This document shows positions 11,370-21,733 of a stretch of 64,000 bases of DNA, one piece after another (position 1 is the first letter of the stretch; each line of letters begins with the position of its first letter). Made by a program: the position numbers and the translations under genes. The notes under the pieces were generated by a model. It saw only the letters and a list, made by a program, of their open reading frames with translations. It searched no databases and was not told the DNA's origin. The stretch comes from Lampris incognitus (Eukaryota > Chordata > Actinopteri > Lampriformes > Lampridae): contig NC_079213.1 of the NCBI RefSeq assembly GCF_029633865.1, forward strand, positions 104,132,905 through 104,196,904. Reading direction: 5' to 3'.

Positions 11370-11714
11370 TCCATTTTCCGAACCGCTTATCCTGCTCTCA
11401 GATGTTGGAGCCTATCCCAGCAGTCACTGGGCGGCAGGCAGGGAGACGCCTTGGACAGGCTGCCAGTCTATCACACAGGGCCCACACACACACACACACA
11501 CACAATTTAGTATGGCCGATTCACCTGACCTACATGTCTTTGGACTGTGGGAGGAAACCGGAGCCCCCGGAGGAAACCTACGCAGACACGGGGAGAACAT
11601 GCAAACTCCACACAGGACGACCCAGGACGACCCCCAAGGTTGGACTACCTAGCTCGAACCCAGGACCTTCTTGCTGTGAGGCGATCGCGCTAACCACTGC
11701 GCCACCGTGCCGCC
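11370..11714 (-). repeat. tRNA-derived SINE family S2, full-length-like copy
   Basis: Read on the minus strand, it starts GGCGGCACGGTGGCGCAGTG (A-box-like), continues to a B-box-like GGTTCGAG, passes a conserved body and a CA/TG run, and ends near a TTCGGAAAATGG tail. It abuts the start of the plus-strand Gypsy element. Confidence 0.75.
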
Positions 11715-11817
11715 TCACTTCATCCTATTTATCCTAAAATAAGAACATCACATGGTACCAGGAGATGGATATTCTTTGTCAAGTGCCAGAAATGACACAG
11801 TAAGAAAAAGGAAATGG

Positions 11818-11995
11818 GGGCGTCCGGGTAGCGTAGCAATCTATTCCGTTGCCTACAAACACAGGGATCACCGGTTCGAATCCCTGCGTTACCTCCAGCT
11901 TGGTCGGGCGTCCCTACAGACACAATTGGCCGTGTCTGTGGGTAGGAGTTGAGTAATTGGCCAAGTACAATTGGGGAGAAAAATGGGGAATAAAA
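11818..11995 (+). repeat. tRNA-derived SINE family S1, internally deleted copy
   Basis: Head GGGCGTCCGGGTAGCGTAGC, B-box CGGTTCGAATCCC and tail AATTGGGGAG are present while the middle is missing. An AAAGGAAATGG-like motif flanks both sides, which is a likely target-site duplication. Confidence 0.85.
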
Positions 11996-11999
11996 AAAA

Positions 12000-12716
12000 G
12001 GAAAGGAAATGGATGCTATAAAACCACCAGGGCTGTTGAAATTGACGGGTATGTGGATGCTAACTGGAGGACTTCTAAGCAGCGGTTTCAGCTGTGTTTA
12101 GCAGCTTTCAGGGTGGAAAGATGAGCAGGTGAAAGGAAGCTGGCCATGCTGCTCACCATTGCCGGTTAAGAAGTGATTTAAGTCCTCAACACTTTTTTGT
12201 GTTTGCTCAGGTAGAGGACAGATATAATTTTGAAGAGGGCTTAAAGAAATTGGATGAGCATTACTTGTCAAAGAAAGATGAAATCTATGAATGACAGGTA
12301 TTTTACTCATGTATGCAGCATCAGGGGGAGGCATTTGATGGTTTCCTCAAAGACCTCAAACTAAAGATACAATCAATTTTAACGAACTTAGAAACTCTGA
12401 TTCATGACCAAATAGTCTTTGGGATTGATGACAAAATGATTAGAGAAAAGCTATGGAGGGAAACAACTCACATAGATATGCCAGGCTAGTGAGATAGCGA
12501 GGCAGCATGTAAAGTCATTTGATGAAAACGTACACGGAGCAGCCACTCAAGTGGGCGAGACAGTGGATGCCATTTCAGTGAGGGGAAAGTGCTCTGCCAA
12601 ATTCAAACACAAGGACAATGACTCATTCAGTTGCAAGCAATGTGGTGACGAGCATAAACCAAAACAGTGTCCTTCCTTCTTACGGGAAAAGATGTTCGAA
12701 ATTCAAGGGACAAAAC
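12000..12716 (+). pseudogene. Gypsy gag, broken
   Basis: Fragments of a gag capsid are readable (NWRTSKQRF, then GEAFDGFLKDLKLK, then DQIVFGIDDKMIREKL). They are followed by a zinc knuckle of form CX2CX3HX4C near 12,630-12,672 (CKQCGDEHKPKQC). Stops and a frameshift separate these parts. The S2 SINE then interrupts the sequence at 12,731. Confidence 0.75.
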
Positions 12717-12730
12717 CATTATGCGAAAGT

Positions 12731-13097
12731 CCGTTCATCCATTATCCGAACTGCTTATCCTGCTCTCAGGGTCGTGGGGATGCTGGAGCCTATCCCAGCA
12801 GTCATTGGGTGGCAGGCGGGGAGACACCCTGGACAGGCCGCCAGGCCATCTCTCTCTCTCACACACATGCACGCACCTATGGACAATTATAGTAATGCCG
12901 ATTCACCTGACCTACATGTCTTTGGACTGCGGGAGGAAACTGGAGCACCCGGAGGAAACCCACACAGACACGGGGATAACATGCAAACTCCACACAGAGG
13001 ATGACGGGGGATGACCCCCAAGGTTGGACAACCTTGGGGGTCTTCGAACTCAGGACCTTCTTGCTGTGAGGCGACCACGCTAACCACCGCGGCACCA
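12731..13097 (-). repeat. tRNA-derived SINE family S2 inserted in Gypsy gag
   Basis: The same family as 11,370-11,714 and the same orientation. It is flanked by CATTATGCGAAAGT at 12,717-12,730 and again at 13,118-13,131, with a third imperfect copy (CATTATGCGAGA) directly at its right edge at 13,098. Confidence 0.85.
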
Positions 13098-13275
13098 CAT
13101 TATGCGAGACCGCATCGCATTATGCGAAAGTGTTTTTCTAAAACTACGAAGAAAGGACATGGTACACACAGTAAATGACACAGTTGATAGGGGGGACCTC
13201 AGTGGTGACTTCAGTGATTCATTCTTCATCATTGTGGTATCCAGAGAAGAAGAAGGAAATATGTAGTCCACAGAG

Positions 13276-13560
13276 ATGGCAGACACGGATCAGATTGTGA
13301 GTACGGAGAATAAGGACAAATGGATTGCATCACTTGTGGTCAATAAGACGTTGGTTCCTCTACAGCTTGACACGGGGGCAAAGGCCAATTTAATAAATAT
13401 AAACAATGTCAAAGTACTGAAAGAGAAACCTAAAATAATGAGAAACTCAGTCTCACTTAGAGCATATAATAAACTGCCCATAGAAAAAAAAAGCTGTGTG
13501 CAAAGTAAATGTGACTGTAAAAGGAAAGCTGCACATGGTGCTGTTTGTTGTGTTTTCTAA
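13276..13560 (+). pseudogene. Gypsy aspartic protease region
   Basis: A 94-codon open piece contains the retropepsin active-site core LQLDTGAKANLI at about residues 32-43, preceded by a conserved strand ending LVVNKTLVP. The frame then ends, and an S1 SINE follows within 100 bp. It belongs to the same element as the gag upstream and the RT downstream. Not functional in the present arrangement. Confidence 0.75.
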
Positions 13561-13642
13561 TGGTCAGTCACTCCTAGGAGACATAGCGTGAGAGAGCCTG
13601 AGATTGGTGAAAAGAATTTATCAGATCAACAGTGAAAATGTG

Positions 13643-14105
13643 GGGCGTCCGGGTAGCATAGTGGTCTATTCCGTTGCCTACCAACAAGGGGATCGCCAGT
13701 TTGAATCCCCGTGTTACCTCCGGCTTGGTCAGGCGGACATCCCTACAGGCACAACTGACTGTGTCTGCGGCTGGGAAGCCGGTTGTGGGTATGGGTCCTG
13801 GTCGCTGCACTAGCACCTCCTCTGGTCGGTCGGGGCACCTGTTTGGGAGGAGGGGGAACTGGGCGGAATAGCATTCCTCCCACGTGCTATGTCCCCCTGG
13901 CGAAATTCCTCACTGTCAGGTGAAAGGACGTGGCTGGCGACTCCACGTGTATCGGAGGAGACGTGGTAGCCCGCAGCCCTCCCAGATCAGCAGAGGGGGT
14001 GGAGCAGCGACCGGGAAGGCTCAGAAGAGTGGGGTAATTGACCGGGTACAATTGGGGAGAAAAGGGGGGAAAATTACACAAAAAAAACCCCCCCAAAAAA
14101 AAACT
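13643..14105 (+). repeat. tRNA-derived SINE family S1, near full length
   Basis: Head GGGCGTCCGGGTAGCATAGT, B-box-like GTTTGAATCCCC, the full middle body including GGCGACTCCACGTGTATCGG, and an AATTGGGGAGAAAAGG tail followed by A/C-rich slippage. It lies between the protease and RT of the Gypsy element. Confidence 0.9.
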
Positions 14106-14647
14106 CCAAATGTAGCACTGGACACATAATGCAAAGGGGAAAGTGAGATTGTACATAGTTTTCCAGATATCGCTAAAGGACTTGGAACACCACCGTTCAC
14201 CTACAAAATCCAACTGAAAAGTGATGCCAAGCCTGTGGTGCACACCCCAAGAAGAGTACCAGTGTCACTGCATGCCAGCCTGAAGAAGGAGCTGGACAGG
14301 ATGACAGACTGGGTTAACGTCATCACCTGTGTAAAGAAAGCAAATAGTGAGTTAAGAGTCTGCCTGGATCCAAGGATCTGAATGAGAACATAAAAAGAGA
14401 ACATTACCAGATTGCACAGAGGGAAGAAATTACAAGTGAGATGGCTGGTTCAAAGTTTTTCAGTAAACTTGATACTTCAAAGAGGTTTTGGCAGTTAAAG
14501 CTCAATGCTGAAAGCAAGTACTGCACCTTTAATATACCCTTAAGGAGATTCTGTTTTCTTAGGCTTCCATTTGGAATCATTTCAGCACCTGAGATCTTTC
14601 GCAGGATGATTGAGACAATAATAGAGGGTCTGGAAGGCACGAGTATA

Positions 14648-15864
14648 CACTCACCGGCCACTTTATTAGGCACACCTGTCCAACTGCTCGTTAACGCAAA
14701 TTTCTAATCAGCCAACATGGCAGCAACTCAATGCATTTAGGCATGTAGACATGGTCAAGACGATCTGCTGCAGTTCAAACCGAGCAACAGAATGGGGAAG
14801 AAAGGTGATTTAAGTGACTTTGAACGTGGCATGGTTGTTGGTGCCAGACGGGCTGGTCTGAGTATTTCAGAAACTGCTGATCTACTGGGATTTTCACGCA
14901 CAACCAACTCTAGGGTTTACAGAGAATGGTCCGAAAAAGAGAAAATATCCAGTGAGCGGCAGTTCTGTGGGCGAAAATGCCTTGTTGATGCCAGAGGTCA
15001 GAGGAGAATGGCCAGACTGGTTCGAGCTGACAGAAAGGCAACGGTAACTCAAATAACCACTCATTACAACGGAGGTATGCAGAAGAGCATCTCTGAACCC
15101 ACAACACGTCGAACCTTGAGGCAGATGGGCTACAGCAGCAGAAGACCACACCGGGTGCCACTCCTGTCAGCTAAGAACAGGAAACTGAGGCTACAATTCG
15201 CACAGGCTCACCAAAATTGGACAATAGAAAATTGGAAAAACGTTGCCTGGTCTGATGAGTCTCGATTTCTGCTGCGACATTCGGATGGTAGGGTCAGAAT
15301 TTGGCGTCAACAACATGAAAGCATGGATCCATCCTGCCTTGTATCAACGGTTCAGGCTGCTGGTGGTGGTGTAATGGTGTGGGGGATATTTTCTTGGCAC
15401 ACTTTGGGCCCCTTAGTACCAATTGAGCATCGTGTCAACACCACAGCCTACCTGAGTATTGTTGCTGACCATGTCCATCCCTTTATGACCACAGTGTTCC
15501 CATCTTCTGATGGCTACTTCCAGCAGGATAACGCGCCATGTCATAAAGCTCGAATCATCTCAGACTGGTTTCTTGAACATGACAATGAGTTCACTGTACT
15601 CAAATGGCCTCCACAGTCACCAGATCTCAATCCAATAGAGCACCTTTGGGACGTGGTGGACCGGGAGATTCGCATCATGGATATGCAGCCGACAAATCTG
15701 TAGCAACTGCATGATGCTATCATGTCAATATGGACCAAACTCTCTGAGGAATGTTTCCAGTACCTTGTTGAATCTATGCCACGAAGGATTAAGGCAGTTC
15801 TGAAGGCAGAAGGGGGTCCAACCCGGTACTAGGAAGGTGTACCTAATAAAGTGGCCAGTGAGTG
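14648..15864 (+). mobile_element. Tc1/mariner DD36E-type element, copy 2
   Basis: A 1,217-bp element with termini CACTCACCGGCCACTTTATT, flanked by TA, inserted in the Gypsy RT. It is nearly identical to copy 3 at 16,317. Removing the element and one TA rejoins the Gypsy reading frame. Confidence 0.95.
14792..15830 (+). pseudogene. DD36E-type Tc1 transposase with one nonsense codon
   Basis: Open from ATG 14,792 to a TAG at 15,701-15,703, giving 303 codons, where copy 3 has CAG. The frame would otherwise continue to about 15,830 and end GGPTRY. All three catalytic residues lie before the stop ([21 protein letters not shown]), so only the C-terminal helix region of about 43 residues is lost. 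It is otherwise close to copy 3 with few differences, for example T for A near residue 217 and H for Q near 263. Confidence 0.88.
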
Positions 15865-16316
15865 TAGTTGGCAACATGACAAAAGACTCATGAAGGTCTT
15901 ACAGGGAATCCAAGAGAGTGAGCTGAAGCTCAGTAAAGACAAATGAAAGATCAACTTTTTGGGTGAGAAGCTATTAGGAGAGGGCATGGAGCTGGGTTGC
16001 TCTAAAGTGCAAGCCATACAGGAGATGCTTCGACCCACTAATAAGAAGGGAGTCCTGCGAGCCATGGGGATGATTAACTTCCTTGGTAAATTCATTCCTA
16101 ATCTGTCCTTCGGGACAGCAAGCCTAAGAGAGTTGCTGCAACACAACACAGTGTTTGAATGGACTGAGAAACATGACAAGGAATGAGACTACTCAAAGTG
16201 GACTCTTTCTAATGAGACAGTTCTTGCATTCTTCGATTCAGCTAAAAGAACAAAGATCTTCATAGATACCTCAAAAGATGGTTTGGGTGCTGTGCTATCG
16301 CAGGCTGAGGGAGATA

Positions 16317-17534
16317 CACTCACCGGCCACTTTATTAGGCACACCTGTCCAACTGCTCGTTAACGCAAATTTCTAATCAGCCAACATGGCAGCAACTCAA
16401 TGCATTTAGGCATGTAGACATGGTCAAGACGATCTGCTGCAGTTCAAACCGAGCAACAGAATGGGGAAGAAAGGTGATTTAAGTGACTTTGAACGTGGCA
16501 TGGTTGTTGGTGCCAGACGGGCTGGTCTGAGTATTTCAGAAACTGCTGATCTACTGGGATTTTCACGCACAACCAACTCTAGGGTTTACAGAGAATGGTC
16601 CGAAAAAGAGAAAATATCCAGTGAGCGGCAGTTCTGTGGGCGAAAATGCCTTGTTGATGCCAGAGGTCAGAGGAGAATGGCCAGACTGGTTCGAGCTGAC
16701 AGAAAGGCAACGGTAACTCAAATAACCACTCATTACAACGGAGGTATGCAGAAGAGCATCTCTGAACCCACAACACGTCGAACCTTGAGGCAGATGGGCT
16801 ACAGCAGCAGAAGACCACACCGGGTGCCACTCCTGTCAGCTAAGAACAGGAAACTGAGGCTACAATTCGCACAGGCTCACCAAAATTGGACAATAGAAGA
16901 TTGGAAAAACGTTGCCTGGTCTGATGAGTCTCGATTTCTGCTGCGACATTCGGATGGTAGGGTCAGAATTTGGCGTCAACAACATGAAAGCATGGATCCA
17001 TCCTGCCTTGTATCAACGGTTCAGGCTGGTGGTGGTGGTGTAATGGTGTGGGGGATATTTTCTTGGCACACTTTGGGCCCCTTAGTACCAATTGAGCATC
17101 GTGTCAACGCCACAGCCTACCTGAGTATTGTTGCTGACCATAGCCATCCCTTTATGACCACAGTGTTCCCATTTTCTGATGGCTACTTCCAGCAGGATAA
17201 CGCGCCATGTCATAAAGCTCGAATCATCTCAGACTGGTTTCTTGAACAGGACAATGAGTTCACTGTACTCAAATGGCCTCCACAGTCACCAGATCTCAAT
17301 CCAATAGAGCACCTTTGGGATGTGGTGGACCAGGAGATTCGCATCATGGATGTGCAGCCGACAAATCTGCAGCAACTGCGTGATGCTATCATGTCAATAT
17401 GGACCAAACTCTCCGAGGAATGTTTCCAGTTCCTTGTTGAATCTATGCCACGAAGGATTAAGGCAGTTCTGAAGGCAAAAGGGGGGTCCAACCTGGTACT
17501 AGCAAGGTGTACCTAATAAAGTGGCCAGTGAGTG
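16317..17534 (+). mobile_element. Tc1/mariner DD36E-type element, copy 3 (full length)
   Basis: A 1,218-bp element with inverted termini and TA on each side, inserted in the Gypsy RNase H region about 450 bp beyond copy 2 and in the same orientation. Excising it with one TA restores the Gypsy frame across the junction. Confidence 0.95.
16461..17516 (+). CDS. Tc1/mariner transposase, DD36E spacing, near intact
   Basis: A 351-residue protein starting [13 protein letters not shown]. Residues 1-115 contain the two helix-turn-helix units of the paired-like DNA-binding domain ([20 protein letters not shown] at about 24-43). The catalytic residues are D155 (AWSDESRF), D246 (QQDNAPCH) and E283 ([11 protein letters not shown]), with 36 residues between the last two. 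This matches the described DD36E (Incomer) group rather than classical DD34E Tc1. A glycine-rich box (GGGGVMVWG) is present. Compared with copies 1 and 2, which encode GGPTRY at the end, a one-base insertion in the A/G run near 17,477-17,486 shifts the last residues, so the ORF runs on to a stop inside the right terminal repeat. Activity is unknown. Confidence 0.9.
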   Translation: MGKKGDLSDFERGMVVGARRAGLSISETADLLGFSRTTNSRVYREWSEKEKISSERQFCGRKCLVDARGQRRMARLVRADRKATVTQITTHYNGGMQKSISEPTTRRTLRQMGYSSRRPHRVPLLSAKNRKLRLQFAQAHQNWTIEDWKNVAWSDESRFLLRHSDGRVRIWRQQHESMDPSCLVSTVQAGGGGVMVWGIFSWHTLGPLVPIEHRVNATAYLSIVADHSHPFMTTVFPFSDGYFQQDNAPCHKARIISDWFLEQDNEFTVLKWPPQSPDLNPIEHLWDVVDQEIRIMDVQPTNLQQLRDAIMSIWTKLSEECFQFLVESMPRRIKAVLKAKGGSNLVLARCT

Positions 17535-17820
17535 TAAATGGCAACCAGTGGCATATGCCTCAAGATCCATGTCTGTGACAGAGAAACGCTATGTCAGATT
17601 GAGAAAGTGACGGGCTGTTGTATGGGTGTGAAAAGTTTCACAGCTATGTTTATGGTTTACCTACTTTTACTGCAGAGACTGATCATAAACCGCTGATTCC
17701 AATCATAAAAAGAAAACCTGAAGGACATGTCTCCCAGAATTCAGCACATGGTGATGACGCTTCAGAGGTATGATTTTGAGCTAATATACACACCAGGGAA
17801 ATACATCGTGCTTGCTGGTG
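17535..17820 (+). pseudogene. Gypsy RNase H, 3' part
   Basis: The region continues RNase H directly after the Tc1 copy (PVAYASRSMSVTEKRY), then decays with several stops up to the repeat insertion at 17,821. Confidence 0.65.
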
Positions 17821-18230
17821 CTTTTGTGGCGAATTCAGGGGGCAGCTGGGAAGCGAACCTGGGTCGCACGCATCACAGGCGACTGCGATAACCAGTCAAC
17901 TAAAGGGTCTGACCCGTTAGCCAACCTGCTAGCAAGTCTATTCATTCATGCTCGTTACACTACCCGCCTCCTTCAGGAAGCGCATCTCCGCGCTTCAGCA
18001 TACCAGTTCCCTCACGCCTCTGGGCGCACATGCGTCCAATGGCCTCACGGTGTCACCATCTCACTTCTGACACCAATGGAGCAAATTCAGGGGGCAGCTG
18101 GGATCTGCCGCAGCTGGGACGTGAACCTGGGTTGCCTACACCACGGGTGACTGCACTAACCAGTCAACTAAAGGGTCTGACCTTTTAGCCAACCAGCTAG
18201 TGAGTCTACTCATTCATGCTTGTTACATTT
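17821..18230. repeat. tRNA-like repeat, two diverged tandem units
   Basis: Two units each begin near ATTCAGGGGGCAGCTGGGA and contain AACCAGTCAACTAAAGGGTC about 75-85 bp later. They are separated by about 265 bp. Related sequence forms both arms of the inverted repeat at 45,528-45,822. It interrupts Gypsy between RNase H and integrase. Confidence 0.7.
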
Positions 18231-18344
18231 TGTCTAGGGCACCTCTCCCCTGACATGGGAACATAGGGCACCCCCACATCTGATGATGTTGAGTTGACAT
18301 GGTGACATTGTCACTTCCCGTGTCGGACATTATGTTGCAGAAAA

Positions 18345-19100
18345 TTGTACAGGAAACTGAAAGATGCAACACTGCAGGCAGTGATAACCAATCTCCGAGA
18401 TGGCTGGTCAAAAGGCAGCTGTCCACAGTTCTATCCAGTCAGAGCAGATCTGAGTGTGGTTAATGGCCTAGTGCTCAAACAGGCCACGATAGTGATTCCA
18501 CAGTCCATGTGCCAGGATATACTTCGTTGCATCCACGAAAGGCACCCCGGGGTGGAGAAATGTAAGAGGAGAGTGAGAGAGGCAGTGTACTGTCCAGGGA
18601 TCAATAGGGACATCGAGGGGATGATTGGAAGATGTGACACTTGCCTCAGACATCACTACAAACAAACAAAAGAACCAATGGTTATTGCAGACATGCCAAC
18701 TGAACCATGGCAAAAGGTGGGAACTGATTTATTTCATCTGAATGACAAAGACTATCTTGTGGTGATGGATTACTACTCAGACTACCCTGAAATAGCCCAG
18801 CTTTCTAGTACATCAGCTAATTGTGTTATTACACACATGAAAAGCTTCTTTGCATGCATGAGATTCCACAATCTGTAGTTAGTGACAATGGAACACAGTA
18901 CAGCTGCAGAGAATTCAGGCTGTTTGCAGAGCAGTATGGATTTCATCACACCTCCAGGCCCCTGTACCCGCAGACTAACGGCAAAGTTGAAAAAGGAGTC
19001 CACATTCTTCAGAGACTTTTGAAAAAGTCAAGTGACAGCGGAGCTGTCCTTATCCAACTTTACTGAGCTACCGCGCGGCACCATTGGCATGTGGAGCCTC
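18345..19100 (+). pseudogene. Gypsy integrase, broken
   Basis: The frame from 18,345 to 18,878 carries the zinc-binding N-terminus (HERHPG, then CDTCLRHH) and the first catalytic aspartate in the VGTDLF segment. A frameshift follows. The next frame (18,821-19,066) carries the second aspartate in VVSDNGTQYS and the glutamate in NGKVEKG. All core motifs of the retroviral-type integrase are therefore visible but not in one frame. A degenerate C-terminal tail continues to about 19,500. Confidence 0.85.
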
Positions 19101-19590
19101 TCCTGCTGAGCTCCTCATGTGCTGCAAGTTGCATACCACACTACCACAGATGTAATCTGAAATGAACAAGAAAGGACTGATTAAGAAACAGCAACAGCTC
19201 AAGCTGAAACAGAAAAAGTTCTATGCCAAAACAGCCAGGAAACTAGAAGCTCTTCTAGAAAAGATGCTGTGAGAATTAAGAATCATGACACCTGAAACAA
19301 AAAAGTGACTGTCCTTAAAGAAGCGAGTCCCCAATTATTCATGGTAAAACCTGGTGATGGACAAGTGTTTAGGAGGAGCCGTAGGAGTTTGCTTAAGACC
19401 CATGAGCACTTCCAGGACCAGGGTCAGATCAGGCAGGGGCAGCAGGTCAGTGTGACTCTAGACCTACAAACTGATGATTCTCCTCCACCAATCAAAGACT
19501 GACACACCAGCTTTTAGAAGGGCTACTAGACATAGTAGACCACCAGAGAGACTAATACTGCAAGTAAAACCCCAAAAGTGGAATGTATAT

Positions 19591-20450
19591 GAAAAAAAAG
19601 GGGGGTGGGCATTGGGATTTATGAAAGGATTGTTTTGATGTTAAACAGAATGTGCTGAAAGAGAAAAAAACTGACATGGAATGTTTGAGACTGTAAAAAT
19701 GTTTGTTGCGAGTTTTGGGGAAAACAAGAAAAAGAACAAACGAGTTCTTAAGAGTATATTTGAGTTTAGTTCTAAGGTTATGTGTTAGATAATGTTTTGT
19801 ATTGAAACCTTGAAAGGTGCCCATATGTTAAAGTAATATATCTAGTGTAACCAGGTTAAAATTAATGTTTTTATTTTATTTTGTTTGGGTATGAAATATC
19901 ACCAAATCCTGTCTGTGTGCTGTTATTTGTGTTTACTACATTTTATTTTATCTCATTATTTACTTTTATGTATGTTGTATAACGACCGTCATATACCTGT
20001 ACTGTCGCTTTAAGAGAGAGGTCTTGTGGGTACACGGAAGAGGGAACGCGGGAGAGGCCATTTTTGTTTTGTGGAGGGAGTCTCAAGGAGCGACCGAGCC
20101 GAGCCACGCGTGTTTCTTACCGTAGCACAGTTTTGCTGGTTGAGGAGAACGTAACCTTGAGTATCCCTGTAAGAAGATACTGCAAGCTGTGGGATAAAAT
20201 ACTTGTTTTATCCTTTCTTACATCGGAGTCCCGTGGACGGTTTCTCCTTCTAACGCACACGTCCGTAAGAAACACCGCTCCAGCTGGAGGACTGGACGTT
20301 TGTCGAAGGATTTGAAACCGCAAGGAAAGAAGAATTCAGCTCGCGCTGGCTATAGAGGTGAGAGGTGACTGTCCTATAGCTATGTTATGAGACAGACAAC
20401 ATTCTATTTCCTTTTCTTTCCTGTGATTTCTTACAGAAAATAAATGGCAA
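19591..20450 (+). repeat. possible polypurine tract and 3' LTR of Gypsy
   Basis: A purine run at 19,591-19,609 (A8 then G6) follows the pol remnants. AT-rich and then GC-rich sequence follows, with an AATAAA near 20,440. This is the expected position for a 3' LTR, but no matching 5' LTR was found in the window, so the limits are a guess. Confidence 0.35.
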
Positions 20451-20689
20451 GGTGGGCCAAATACAGTCCTGTGTGTCCCCCCCTCCTTCCTTGATCATGA
20501 TGATGATGATGCGAGACTGAGGGCCCCCCCAACAACACCTGGGGCCCCACCCAACTAGAACACAACGCAGAGCTAACGATGAGTGTGACGGGCGTGCAGC
20601 AGGCTGACCAGCATAGAAAACCATAGAACTGCCCCCATTACACTAGGAAACGGGATGTAATGATGTGTCTATATGAATGTGCATTGGTA

Positions 20690-21628
20690 GTGCATACTGG
20701 GCCTGGATGGCGTGTCAGCCTCCTGGCTTAAAGTATGTGCTGACCAGCTGGCCCCCATTTTCACACTGATCTTCAACAGCTCACTGGAGCTGTGTGAAGT
20801 CCCCTCCTGCTTCAAGAGATCCGCTATCATCCCGGTCCCCTAGAAACCCCATATCACAGGATTAAACGATTACAGGCCCATTGCCCTAACGCCTGTGGTC
20901 ATGAAATCCTTGTTGGCCCACTTGAAGGAAATCACAGGCCCCTTGCTCGACCTCCTCCAGTTTTCCTACCGAGCAAACAGGTTAGTTGAGGATGCAGTCA
21001 GCATGGGATTGCACTACATCTTCCAACACCTCGACTCCCCAGGGACATATGTGAGGGTCCTGTTCGTGGACTTCAGCTCAGCGTTCAACACCATCATCCC
21101 AGATATCCTCCACTCCAAACCTACCCAGCTCACTGTACCAGCCCCCATCTGTCAGTGGATTAAAGACTTTCTGAGAGACAGGAGTCAGCTGGTGAAGCTG
21201 GATAAAATCACATCCAGCACTTGGACAATTAGCACTGGCACCCCCAGGGATGTGTGCTCTCCCCTCTACTCTTCTCTCTCTACACAAATGACTCCATCTC
21301 ATGTGACCTGTCTGTTAAACCCCTGGAGTTTGCAGACAACACAACTATCATTGGCTTTATCCGGGATGGTGACGAGTCTGCACATAGATGGGAGGTTGAA
21401 CAGCTGGCCTTCTGGTTTGGCCACAACAGCTTGGAGCTTAACATGCTCAAAACAGTGGAAATGACAGTGGACTTCAGGAGGAGTCGCCTAACAGCATGGT
21501 GTCCACAGTGAAAACCTACCAATTTCTTGGTTCCACAATCTCCCAGAACTTAAGGTGGGCATCCAACATGGACACAATCGTCAAAAAGGCCCAGCAGAGG
21601 ATGTACCACGTTTTGAAGCGATTAATAT
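20690..21628 (+). pseudogene. CR1/L2-like LINE reverse transcriptase fragment
   Basis: Plus-strand frames show a GLDGVSASWLK start, a NDYRPIALTPVVMK template block, FVDFSSAFNTIIP (first catalytic block, typical of CR1/L2), a degenerate thumb-side segment, and EFADNTTIIG where FADD is expected, so the second catalytic aspartate is lost. A frameshift near 21,250 and a stop near 20,841 are present. The fragment is 5'- and 3'-truncated. Confidence 0.8.
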
Positions 21629-21733
21629 AAATCCAGCACTGCTAGCAAGAAGTTGCAAATGTCACAGCATCTTATTTATTCTTTAAAAAAAAACATTACA
21701 AGGGTGTGACATGATTTTTGACTAAAAAATGTA

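Larger units (their letters stand above)
14110..16310 (+). pseudogene. Gypsy reverse transcriptase and start of RNase H, split by a Tc1 insertion
   Basis: Before the Tc1 copy the frame shows the RT palm start (FFSKLDTSKRFWQLKL, where SKLD is the first catalytic block) and the fingers-palm segment LPFGIISAPEIF. After 15,865 the RT connection resumes (AMGMINFLGKFIPNLS). RNase H begins near 16,255 (FIDTSKDGLGAVLSQ). The usual YXDD block would fall at the Tc1 junction and is not visible. Stops occur at 14,379, in the 15,940s and near 16,185. Confidence 0.8.
11750..20450 (+). mobile_element. Ty3/Gypsy retrotransposon, decayed, split by at least six later insertions
   Basis: Plus-strand order: a possible primer-binding TGGTACCAGGAG (11,754), gag (12,000-12,716), protease (13,276-13,560), RT (14,110-16,200), RNase H (16,200-17,820), integrase (18,345-19,100), C-terminal tail (to about 19,500), purine tract (19,591-19,609), then a possible 3' LTR. 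Insertions: S1 at 11,818, S2 at 12,731, S1 at 13,643, DD36E Tc1 copies at 14,648 and 16,317, and a tRNA-like repeat at 17,821. Many stops and frameshifts also exist between insertions. No convincing 5' LTR was seen, so the boundaries are approximate. Confidence 0.85.

Noticed and set aside
14894..15161. minus frames opposite the DD36E transposase (also at 16,563-16,830 and 3,931-4,164)
   Set aside because: They recur only because the transposon recurs; they are antisense shadows of its coding sequence.
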